The notes under the pieces were generated by a model that did no database searches, was not told the origin of the DNA, and saw only the letters and a list, made by a program, of their open reading frames with translations. A DNA stretch of 17,473 bases from UBA9676 sp036522155 (GTDB lineage: Bacteria; Actinomycetota; Actinomycetes; Streptosporangiales; Streptosporangiaceae), in NCBI GenBank assembly GCA_036522155.1, contig DATDGI010000073.1:1-17473 (forward strand), read 5' to 3'. The position numbers and the translations under genes were made by a program. Below, in pieces: positions 1-6,109 of this stretch. The stretch's first letter is position 1; every line of letters starts with the position of its first letter.

Positions 1-1203
1 CTTGATCCAGTTCCGCTCCCGGAGCTCCAGCGGGTCCACCCCGAGTTCGGTGGCCAGCTCGTCCATGATCCGCTCGATGGCGAACGTGGCCTCCGGGCGG
101 CCGGCGCCGCGGTAGGCGTCGGTCGGCATCTTGGTGGTGAACACACCGGTACAGGTGAACGAATAGGCGTCCATCTTGTAGATGGCCGGGTACATGAACG
201 CACCGAGCAGCGGTACGCCCGGCGTCACCAGCATCAGGTAGGCACCCATGTCGGCCAGCAGGTCAACCGACAGCCCGCGCAGCCGGCCGTCGGCGTCGGC
301 CGCCACCTTGATCCGCTGCCACTGGTCGCGGCCGTGGTGCACGGTCATGTTGCCCTCGCTGCGGGACTCGGTCCACTTGACCGGCCGGCCGAGCCTCCGG
401 GTGACCAGCACCGCGAGCACTTCCTCCGCGGTGACCTGGAGCTTGGAACCGAACCCGCCGCCCACGTCGGGGGCGATGACCCGGATGTTCTGCTCCGGGA
501 TGGCGAAGAAGGCCGACAGCGCGAACCGCAGCACGTGCGGGATCTGGGTGGCGGACCACACGGTGATCTCGTCGGCCACGCAGGTCGCGACCACCGCGCG
601 CGGCTCCATGGCCGCCGGGATGAGCCGCTGCTGCCGGTAGGTCCGCTCGATGACCACGGGCGCGCCGGCGAAGGCCGCGTCCACGTCACCCTGGGCGAAC
701 GGCCATACGTAGCACTTGTTGCCGGCCTCGTGCACCTTCGGGGAGTTCTCGTCGAGTGCGGTGCGCATGTCGAGGACCGCGGGCAGCGGGTCGTATTCGA
801 CGTCCACCGCGGCGGCCGCGTCGGCGGCCGCGTACCGGTCCCTGGCGACCACCACCGCGACCGCCTCACCGACGTACCGCACCTCATCGGTGGCCATCGG
901 CGGGTGGGCCGGGATGACGATGTCGGGCGTGACCGGCCAGGCGCAGGGCAGGCTGCCCTGCTCGGCGGCGAAGTCGGCGCCGGAGAAGGCGGCGATCACA
1001 CCGGGCATCGAGCGCGCGGCGGACAGGTCCACCGAGGTGATCCTGGCGTGCGCGAACGGGCTGCGGGCGAAGGCCATGTGCAGCATGCCGGGCAGCACAA
1101 TGTTGTCGGTCCAGTTGGTCTGGCCCGTGACCAGCCGGGCGTCTTCCTTGCGCAGCCGGGCCTTGCCGAGCTCGGGGGCGGCGGCCTGGGTGTCGGCGGT
1201 CAT
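1..1203 (-). CDS. Molybdenum-binding large subunit, form II CoxL / xanthine dehydrogenase family (partial, C-terminus beyond left edge)
   Basis: The reverse strand is open from an ATG at 1203 to the window edge, giving 401 residues of a protein that is normally about 770-800 long. It begins MTADTQAAAPELGKARLRKE. The first 130 or so residues match the aldehyde oxidase/xanthine dehydrogenase a/b hammerhead domain. The molybdopterin-binding part follows, with a GGGFGSK motif (read near 440-470) and AYRGAGR at residues 363-369. In this family AYRGAGR marks form II CoxL-like proteins; true form I CO dehydrogenases carry AYXCSFR. The enzyme would be a cytoplasmic hydroxylase of the molybdenum type passing electrons through the 2Fe-2S subunit encoded just upstream. 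Its ATG overlaps the stop of that gene in an ATGA (1200-1203), indicating translational coupling. The substrate is unknown: CO, an aldehyde or a heterocycle are all possible. The family call is firm; the substrate is not. Confidence 0.93.
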   Translation of the reverse strand, partial: MTADTQAAAPELGKARLRKEDARLVTGQTNWTDNIVLPGMLHMAFARSPFAHARITSVDLSAARSMPGVIAAFSGADFAAEQGSLPCAWPVTPDIVIPAHPPMATDEVRYVGEAVAVVVARDRYAAADAAAAVDVEYDPLPAVLDMRTALDENSPKVHEAGNKCYVWPFAQGDVDAAFAGAPVVIERTYRQQRLIPAAMEPRAVVATCVADEITVWSATQIPHVLRFALSAFFAIPEQNIRVIAPDVGGGFGSKLQVTAEEVLAVLVTRRLGRPVKWTESRSEGNMTVHHGRDQWQRIKVAADADGRLRGLSVDLLADMGAYLMLVTPGVPLLGAFMYPAIYKMDAYSFTCTGVFTTKMPTDAYRGAGRPEATFAIERIMDELATELGVDPLELRERNWIK

Positions 1204-1667
1204 GAGGTCGCTCCCGTCCCCGCCGCGCGGCGGACGGCGCGGACGATGTTCTCGTAACCGGTACACCGGCAGAGGTTGCCCTCCAGCCCCTCCCGGATCT
1301 CCTCGTCACTGGGGTGGGGGTTGGTCCGGAGCAGGTCGGCCGCGGCCATGATCATGCCGGGCGTGCAGTAACCGCACTGGAGTGCGTGCTCGGCGTGAAA
1401 GGCCTGCTGGAGCGGGTGCCATTCGCCGTTCGCCAGGCCCTCAATGGTGGTGATCTCGGCGCCGTCGGCCTGCACCGCCAGCACCGAGCAGCTCTTCACG
1501 GACATGCCATTCATATGCACTGTGCATGCGCCGCAGTTGGACGTATCACAGCCGACGGGAGTACCAGTCTTGCCGACCTTCTCCCTGAGGTAATGGACGA
1601 GCAGCAGCCGGGGTTCCACTTCATCCGAATACGCGACCCCGTCGACTGTGACGGTGATGCTGGCCAT
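1200..1667 (-). CDS. 2Fe-2S small subunit of a CoxS-type molybdenum hydroxylase
   Basis: This 155-residue protein has the usual length and cysteine layout of CoxS/XdhC-type small subunits. The N-terminal plant-ferredoxin-like cluster uses Cys40, Cys45, Cys48 and Cys60 (GCDTSNCGACTVHMNG...C). The C-terminal all-helical cluster uses Cys98, Cys101, Cys133 and Cys135 (CGYCTPGM and GNLCRCTGY). It carries electrons from the molybdenum site of the large subunit toward the FAD subunit. The start is supported by a near-perfect GGGAGGAGG on the reverse strand (1675-1683), 7 nt before the ATG. The gene overlaps the large-subunit start by 4 nt. The order S then L, with no M gene upstream, fits form II clusters, which run S-L-M. 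The FAD subunit is therefore expected just beyond the left edge. Confidence 0.95.
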   Translation of the reverse strand: MASITVTVDGVAYSDEVEPRLLLVHYLREKVGKTGTPVGCDTSNCGACTVHMNGMSVKSCSVLAVQADGAEITTIEGLANGEWHPLQQAFHAEHALQCGYCTPGMIMAAADLLRTNPHPSDEEIREGLEGNLCRCTGYENIVRAVRRAAGTGATS

Positions 1668-1827
1668 GCACGGGCCTCCTCCCGATACGGCAGACGCGCC
1701 TGACTGCCAACCTAGGCCGGTGGGCGCAGGCGCACCAGACCCATCGTGATGTACGGGAAATCTTTTGTGATCTCAGTGTTACAGATGCAGGTCTGGGGCC
1801 AGCGGTGAGGCCGGGGACGGTGCGGTC
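1668..1827 (-). promoter_or_regulatory. Intergenic leader of the coxSL-like genes, candidate promoter region
   Basis: A 160-bp gap separates the PIG-L gene from the iron-sulfur subunit, much wider than the other gaps in the minus-strand block. Its centre (about 1743-1790) is clearly richer in A and T than its surroundings. It is bracketed by an inverted pair, CCAGACC at 1735-1741 and GGTCTGG at 1790-1796. I cannot pick out a convincing -35/-10 pair. A separate promoter for coxSL is inferred from spacing and base composition only. Confidence 0.35.
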
Positions 1828-2547
1828 TCAGCCGGTGCTAATGACCTGGAAGGCCTCGGCCAGGCGGCCCTCGGGCAGGCCGCCCTGGGCCGCGTTCCGG
1901 CTGAGCCAGCCACGCAGGAAGGTTTCCAGGTCGGTCATGTTCCCGGTCTGGCTTTCGTGCGCCCGCAGCGCGGCCACCTTGCGGCCGAAGGTGGCGGTGA
2001 CATCCACATAGTGGTTGGGGGTGGGCCCGCCGGGAATCCACACCTCGGGCACGGTCCAGGCGGCCAGCCCCTCGCCGGCGAGCAGGTCGGGGAAGGCGAA
2101 CGGGTTGCGCGCGTCCGGGTACACGGCGTCCAGCGCCGCCGACCCCACCGCCCGGTGGTCGGGGTGGCTGGCGCCGGCCCGCTGGTAGTTCCGTTCCGGC
2201 GAGGGGCAGACCAGCCGGTTGGGCCGCACCTGCCTGATCACCCGGGCCAGGTCCTTGCGCAGCGCCAGGCTCGCTTCCACCTGGCCGTCGGGATAGCCAA
2301 GGAACCGCAGGTCGTGCACGCCGACCTGCTTGGCCGCGGCGGTCTGCTCGGCCCGGCGCAGCGGCGCGATCTCGGCCCGCGGCACGCTCTCGTCGTGCCC
2401 GCCGGCGTCGCCGTCGGTCACGATGCAGTAGGTGACCTCGATCCCGGCGTCGGTCCACAGCGCGATCGTGGCCGCCGCACTGAAGTCCACGTCGTCGGGA
2501 TGGGCGTTGATGACCAGCACCCGCTGGACCTCAGAGTCATCGAGCAT
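1828..2547 (-). CDS. PIG-L/LmbE family deacetylase
   Basis: A 239-residue protein with the metal-binding signatures of the PIG-L/LmbE family: AHPDD at residues 15-19 near the N-terminus, a GGHDE segment at 49-53, and HPDH at 128-131. Members remove N-acetyl groups from sugars or sugar conjugates using zinc; MshB and Mca of mycothiol metabolism and lincomycin LmbE are known examples. The length is typical, and there is no signal peptide, so it is probably cytoplasmic. The start has AGGA 8 nt upstream. That AGGA overlaps the TAG stop of the preceding J-like/PASTA gene (2557-2559), so the two are very likely co-translated. The substrate cannot be deduced; the neighbours suggest small-molecule catabolism rather than mycothiol biosynthesis. 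Family assignment is secure, function within the family is open. Confidence 0.93.
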   Translation of the reverse strand: MLDDSEVQRVLVINAHPDDVDFSAAATIALWTDAGIEVTYCIVTDGDAGGHDESVPRAEIAPLRRAEQTAAAKQVGVHDLRFLGYPDGQVEASLALRKDLARVIRQVRPNRLVCPSPERNYQRAGASHPDHRAVGSAALDAVYPDARNPFAFPDLLAGEGLAAWTVPEVWIPGGPTPNHYVDVTATFGRKVAALRAHESQTGNMTDLETFLRGWLSRNAAQGGLPEGRLAEAFQVISTG

Positions 2548-2556
2548 GACCCGATC

Positions 2557-3183
2557 CTATGGCTGGCCACCCTGGGGCGGCCGGGCCGGTGGATGCCAGA
2601 TCTGGACCGTCAGCCCGTCCTCGCGGTGGAGCCTGGCCGGCGGCCGGGGGGACTGGCCGACGATCAGGCCGTCCACCGGCATCGGGTGCTCGGTCAGCCG
2701 GACCGCGGTGAGCCGCAGGCCCAGCCTGCCCATCACCTCGAAGCACACGCTGTAGAACAGCCCGCGCACGTCGGGCACGGCGATCCTGCCCGGCACGCGG
2801 GGGTGCGGGGCCAGCCAGTCGGCCAGCAGCATCAGGCCGGCCAGCACATCGGCGCCCGGGCGGCCGGCCACGAAGCCGAAGTCGGCCGTGTCCCAGCCGG
2901 GCTCGGACGGGTAGCTATCCGGTCCGGCCAGCCCGCCACCGCGGTTTTGGATGCCCGCCGCCAGGTCGTAGCGCTCCCGGTCTGCCGGGTCGCCGAGCAC
3001 CCGCCGCGCCGCGTCGAGGATCCCCTGCGCCCGCGACGCGGCCGCGACCACCGCCGGCGGCGCACCGGCAATCAGCTGCGGCCGCAGCAGCCCGGCCTTG
3101 TCCTCATATGCCTGCTGGATCTCCCAGGCTGACGCACCCGGCAGCACCCCGAGGATGTCGTACCAGGTGATGCCGTCCGCCAC
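2557..3183 (-). CDS. J-domain-like (no HPD) plus PASTA domain protein
   Basis: I read this as a 208-residue protein from a GTG at 3183, preceded by a G-rich stretch (ccccggggg) about 6 nt upstream. Residues 5-75 resemble a DnaJ J-domain: WYDILGVLPGASAWEIQQAY at the front and LGDPADRERYD at the back. The HPD tripeptide needed to stimulate Hsp70 is replaced by R-P-Q within LRPQL (33-37). A Gly/Pro-rich linker follows. Residues 134-197 then look like one PASTA domain (VPDVRGL ... GLIVGQSPRPPARL ... LTVQIWHPP). PASTA domains usually bind muropeptides outside the cell, yet no signal peptide or membrane helix is visible, so this copy is probably cytoplasmic with another role. It sits 29 bp after the aldehyde dehydrogenase and 9 bp before the PIG-L gene. 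A longer reading upstream overlaps the aldehyde dehydrogenase and is rejected. I do not know its function. Confidence 0.82.
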   Translation of the reverse strand: MADGITWYDILGVLPGASAWEIQQAYEDKAGLLRPQLIAGAPPAVVAAASRAQGILDAARRVLGDPADRERYDLAAGIQNRGGGLAGPDSYPSEPGWDTADFGFVAGRPGADVLAGLMLLADWLAPHPRVPGRIAVPDVRGLFYSVCFEVMGRLGLRLTAVRLTEHPMPVDGLIVGQSPRPPARLHREDGLTVQIWHPPARPPQGGQP

Positions 3184-3212
3184 CGCTGGCCCCCGGGGAG
3201 TTAGGCCACGTC

Positions 3213-4637
3213 CTAGTCGAGGGCGGACATCACGTGCTTGATGCGGGTGTAGTCCTCGAAGCCGTACATGGACAGGTCCTTGCCGTAGCCGGAGTGCTTG
3301 AAGCCGCCGTGCGGCATCTCGGCGACCAGCGGGATGTGGGTGTTGATCCACACGCAGCCGAAGTCGAGCAGCCGGGCCATCCGCATGGCCCGCCCGTGGT
3401 CGCTGGTCCACACCGAGGAGGCCAGCCCGTACTCGGTGCCGTTCGCCCAGCGCAGCGCCTCCTCCTCGTCGCTGAACTGCTGCACGGTGATGACCGGGCC
3501 GAACACCTCGCTCTGGATGATCTCGTCGTCCTGCTGCAGCCCGTCCACCACGCTGGCCTCGAAGAAGAAGCCGTGGTCGCCGGTGCGGTGGCCGCCGGCC
3601 AGCACCCGCGCGTGGTCGGGCAGCCGGGCCAGGAAGCCGGAGACCCGCTCCAGCTGGGCAGGGTTGTTGAGCGGGCCGAAGTCGGCGTCGGCCACGTCCG
3701 GACCGGCCACGGTCTGGCCGCGCGCCTGCTCGGCCAGTGCCGCCGCCAGATCGTCGTGGACGCGCGGCCCGGCCAGCACCCGGGTGGCAGCGGTGCAGTC
3801 CTGGCCGGCGTTGAAGTAGCCGGCCACCGCGATCGCCTCGGCGGTCTTGGCCACGTCGGCATCGTCGAACACGATCACCGGCGCCTTGCCGCCCAGTTCC
3901 AGGTGGACGCGCTTGAGGTCGCCCGCGGCGGCCGCGGCGACCTCCTTGCCCGCCCGCACGCTGCCGGTGATCGAGACCATCCGCGGCACCGGGTGGCTGA
4001 CCAGCGCCCGGCCGGTGTCCCGGTCGCCGCAGACCACGTTGAACACCCCGGGCGGCAGGACCTCGCCCATCACCTCGGCCATCAGCAGGGTGGTCACCGG
4101 CGTGGTGTCGGACGGCTTGAGGACCATGGTGTTACCGGCCGCGAGTGCCGGTGCCCACTTCCAGACCGCCATCATCATCGGGTAGTTCCACGGCGTGACC
4201 GCCGCGCACACGCCGACCGGCTCGCGCCGGATCATCGAGGTGAACCCGGACAAGTACTCGCCTGCCGAGCGGCCTTCCAGCATCCGGGCCGCACCGGCGA
4301 AGAACCGGATCTGGTCCACCATCGGCGGGATCTCCTCGGATGCGGTGAGGGCCAGCGGCTTGCCGGTGTTCTCGGCCTCGGCCTTGACGAACTCGTCGGC
4401 CCGGGACTCGATCGCGTCGGCGATCCGCAGCAGGGCCAGGCTGCGCTCGGCCGGGGTGGCGTCCCGCCAGCCGCCGAACGCCGCCGCCGACGAGGCCACC
4501 GCCGCTTCCACCTCGGTGGCGCTGGAGACCGGGGCGGTGGCGAAGACGTTGCCGGTGCTCGGGTCCACCAGTTCCGAACGCTTGTCGTAAGAGGTGTCCG
4601 TCCACTGGCCACCGATGTAGTTGCGCAGTTCCTGCAC
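3213..4637 (-). CDS. patD: Gamma-aminobutyraldehyde dehydrogenase (PatD/YdcW-like aldehyde dehydrogenase)
   Basis: This NAD(P)-dependent aldehyde dehydrogenase is 474 residues from the chosen start, the same length as E. coli PatD. Catalytic features are visible: Asn151 in TPWNYP, the general-base Glu247 in HLELGGKAP, and Cys281 in FNAGQDCTAATRV. The GQDCTA context and the C-terminus MYGFEDYTRIKHVM are typical of aminobutyraldehyde dehydrogenases, which oxidise 4-aminobutanal from putrescine to GABA; related aminoaldehydes are possible. I chose the second of two adjacent GTGs (4635-4637) because GGAGG lies 7 nt upstream. An ATG at 4656-4658 would add 7 residues but has no ribosome binding site. 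It lies between the saccharopine-dehydrogenase-family gene (38-bp gap) and the J-like/PASTA gene (29-bp gap), in one apparent operon. No partner transaminase is in the window. Confidence 0.9.
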   Translation of the reverse strand: MQELRNYIGGQWTDTSYDKRSELVDPSTGNVFATAPVSSATEVEAAVASSAAAFGGWRDATPAERSLALLRIADAIESRADEFVKAEAENTGKPLALTASEEIPPMVDQIRFFAGAARMLEGRSAGEYLSGFTSMIRREPVGVCAAVTPWNYPMMMAVWKWAPALAAGNTMVLKPSDTTPVTTLLMAEVMGEVLPPGVFNVVCGDRDTGRALVSHPVPRMVSITGSVRAGKEVAAAAAGDLKRVHLELGGKAPVIVFDDADVAKTAEAIAVAGYFNAGQDCTAATRVLAGPRVHDDLAAALAEQARGQTVAGPDVADADFGPLNNPAQLERVSGFLARLPDHARVLAGGHRTGDHGFFFEASVVDGLQQDDEIIQSEVFGPVITVQQFSDEEEALRWANGTEYGLASSVWTSDHGRAMRMARLLDFGCVWINTHIPLVAEMPHGGFKHSGYGKDLSMYGFEDYTRIKHVMSALD

Positions 4638-4675
4638 CACGACGCCTCCGTTTGGCATGTAAAGAAGGTTTGCTG

Positions 4676-5887
4676 TTAAAGACCGGCCGGGGTGCGCTCC
4701 TCCAGCGCCCACGGTGAGCCGTAGTCGGTGAGCAGGTCGAGGAACGGCCCGGGCGGCAGCGCCTCGGGTCCCAGCACCCCGGCGCCCGACCACGCGCCGG
4801 AGTCGATCAGTTCCAGGGCCACCACCGGGTTGACGGCCGTCTGCCAGACCACGGCCTGGGAGCCGTACTCGGCCATCGACCAGGCATTGTCCACCACATG
4901 ATGAAGGTAGACCTCGCGCGGGCCGCCGCCGGTGCCGGTACCGGTCACCCAGGTCCCAGCGCAGGTGAGGCCGGTCATCTTGTCGCCCAGCGTGGCCGGG
5001 TCGGGCAGGCAGGCGGCGACCACGTCCCGGGGTGACACGCTCGCGCCGCCGGCGGTGACCGGCTCGGTGCGGTCCAGGCCGAGCTTGTGCAGGGTCTGCA
5101 GGACGCCGATGAACTCCGAGCCCAATCCGTACTTGAACGTGACCCGTTCCGCCTCGACCCAGCGCGGGATCAGCAGGACCTCCTCGTGCTCCACGTTGAC
5201 GCACTCGACCGGGCCGATCCCGGCCGGGAAGGTGAACGTCTCCGGCTCGCTGAACGGCGGGGTGGTGTACCAGCCGCGGTCGCGCTCCCAGATGACCGGC
5301 GGGTTCAGGCACTCCTCGATGGTGGTCCAGATCGAGAACGTGGGCGCGAAATCGTAGCCAGCGACCGTCAGGTTCGCGCCGTCCCGGACACCGATCTCGT
5401 CGATCTGGCGGAACAGGGTGTCGGCGGCATGCCGGGCGAACACGTCGGACAGGCCAGGCTCGACCCCGATCCCGGCCAGCGCCAGCCGCCCGGCCTCCTC
5501 CCACCGCGGCGCCAGCGCGAACTGGTCGTCGCCCAGCTTGACGCCGGTCTGCTGGTAGGGGTGTTCCGGGTGCGGGTGGGACAGCGACATCGCCATGTCC
5601 AGGTAGTGCACCCGGGCTGCCAGTGCCGCGCGGAAGAGCGGCATGACGAACCGCGGGTCGGTGGCATTCATGAGCACGTCACAGGCGTGCTCGGTGAGCA
5701 GGGCGGCGGTGGCCGCCTCCTCGCGCGCGTCGAGCCGGACCGCCGAGTAGCTGTCCTTCGCCGCCGCCGCGTGCTGGGCACGGGCCAGGTCGTAGTCGGC
5801 GACCACCAGATCCGCGAACGCGCGGCGGGCCGCGATCCGGGCGAATGCCGTGCCCACGCCGCCCGCGCCGACCAGGAGTATCCGCAT
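4676..5887 (-). CDS. Saccharopine dehydrogenase family NAD(P)-dependent oxidoreductase
   Basis: A 403-residue protein with an N-terminal Rossmann fold (MRILLVGAGGVGTAF, GAGGVG at residues 8-12 region) and the split C-terminal domain of the saccharopine dehydrogenase family. The length fits Lys9-type enzymes. Family members oxidise or form secondary amines between an amino acid and an aldehyde: saccharopine, carboxynorspermidine and homospermidine are the known products. With an aminoaldehyde dehydrogenase directly downstream, it may release an aminoaldehyde that the next enzyme oxidises, either in lysine breakdown through saccharopine or in polyamine metabolism. I cannot separate these by eye. 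The ATG at 5887 is chosen because AGGA lies 8 nt upstream and the Rossmann strand begins immediately; the frame continues 17 codons further upstream without a better site. It is the first gene of the minus-strand block, divergent from the permease. Confidence 0.88.
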   Translation of the reverse strand: MRILLVGAGGVGTAFARIAARRAFADLVVADYDLARAQHAAAAKDSYSAVRLDAREEAATAALLTEHACDVLMNATDPRFVMPLFRAALAARVHYLDMAMSLSHPHPEHPYQQTGVKLGDDQFALAPRWEEAGRLALAGIGVEPGLSDVFARHAADTLFRQIDEIGVRDGANLTVAGYDFAPTFSIWTTIEECLNPPVIWERDRGWYTTPPFSEPETFTFPAGIGPVECVNVEHEEVLLIPRWVEAERVTFKYGLGSEFIGVLQTLHKLGLDRTEPVTAGGASVSPRDVVAACLPDPATLGDKMTGLTCAGTWVTGTGTGGGPREVYLHHVVDNAWSMAEYGSQAVVWQTAVNPVVALELIDSGAWSGAGVLGPEALPPGPFLDLLTDYGSPWALEERTPAGL

Positions 5888-5953
5888 ATCGGTGATCCTA
5901 GCCCCCGCACCGATGGCCAGACCAACGAGACCAGTCATATTTTGTCACTTACA

Positions 5954-5968
5954 CAACGGAAATCGTTG
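5954..5968. promoter_or_regulatory. Inverted repeat overlapping the -35 element, candidate operator
   Basis: CAACG-GAAAT-CGTTG is a perfect 5-bp inverted repeat with a 5-nt centre. Its right arm overlaps the first bases of the -35 box, a position suited to a repressor. The regulator is unknown and is not encoded in the window. Confidence 0.4.
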
Positions 5969-5994
5969 CCAATGACCGTCATACATGCTAGAAC
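5966..5994 (+). promoter_or_regulatory. Candidate sigma70-type promoter of the permease gene
   Basis: A -35 element TTGCCA (5966-5971) is separated by exactly 17 nt from a -10 element TAGAAC (5989-5994), which also has an extended TGC just before it. Transcription would begin near 6001, leaving a leader of about 110 nt before the permease ATG at 6110. Confidence 0.5.
5972..5982. promoter_or_regulatory. Palindrome ATGACcGTCAT in the promoter spacer, candidate operator
   Basis: A perfect 5+1+5 palindrome fills the upstream part of the 17-nt spacer between the -35 and -10 boxes. Further ATGACC or GTCAT half-sites occur at 5934-5938 and 6088-6093. The layout fits repressor binding between the promoter boxes. 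Confidence 0.45.
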
Positions 5995-6071
5995 CGTGGC
6001 ACGGAGTGCTGTATCCATGGCTTCCGGGTATCTGATCCAGAGTCGGCCCGGAGCGGGCGCTACTGTGACCG

Positions 6072-6090
6072 CATCCGGCGTTACCGGATG
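6072..6090. promoter_or_regulatory. Perfect 7-bp inverted repeat in the permease leader
   Basis: CATCCGG-CGTTA-CCGGATG has perfect 7-bp arms and a 5-nt loop. It ends 6 nt before the AGGAAGG ribosome binding site (6097-6103). It could be a DNA operator or an RNA hairpin that limits ribosome access to the permease message. Confidence 0.55.
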
Positions 6091-6109
6091 ACCTGCAGGA
6101 AGGCGAGCT

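Larger units (their letters stand above)
5888..6109. promoter_or_regulatory. Divergent promoter region between the oxidoreductase operon and the permease
   Basis: These 222 bp separate two divergently transcribed units. The part at 5934-5994 is AT-rich for this genome. It holds a good plus-strand promoter, two short palindromes over it, and a minus-strand candidate -10 TATGAC (GTCATA at 5934-5939 on the plus strand) with a poor -35. Joint control of uptake and catabolism from this region is an inference. Confidence 0.6.

Noticed and set aside
1828..2547. PIG-L protein as mycothiol enzyme MshB or Mca
   Set aside because: Only the generic family motifs can be read, and the neighbours do not belong to mycothiol metabolism, so a specific name is not justified.
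3184..3411. Upstream extension of the J-like/PASTA protein
   Set aside because: It would overlap the end of the aldehyde dehydrogenase and shows no domain; the J-like region begins directly after the GTG at 3183.
3234..4679. A 481-codon plus-strand frame opposite the aldehyde dehydrogenase, and a similar one at 1957-3132
   Set aside because: Both are opposite well-supported genes, start without ribosome binding sites, and are rich in His/Gly/Arg/Val without domain features.
4638..5504. Upstream extension of the aldehyde dehydrogenase frame to 763 residues, suggesting a fusion
   Set aside because: The extra part overlaps the saccharopine-family gene in another frame, is Arg/Gly-rich, and adds far beyond the normal 474-residue length; a GGAGG-supported GTG marks the real start.
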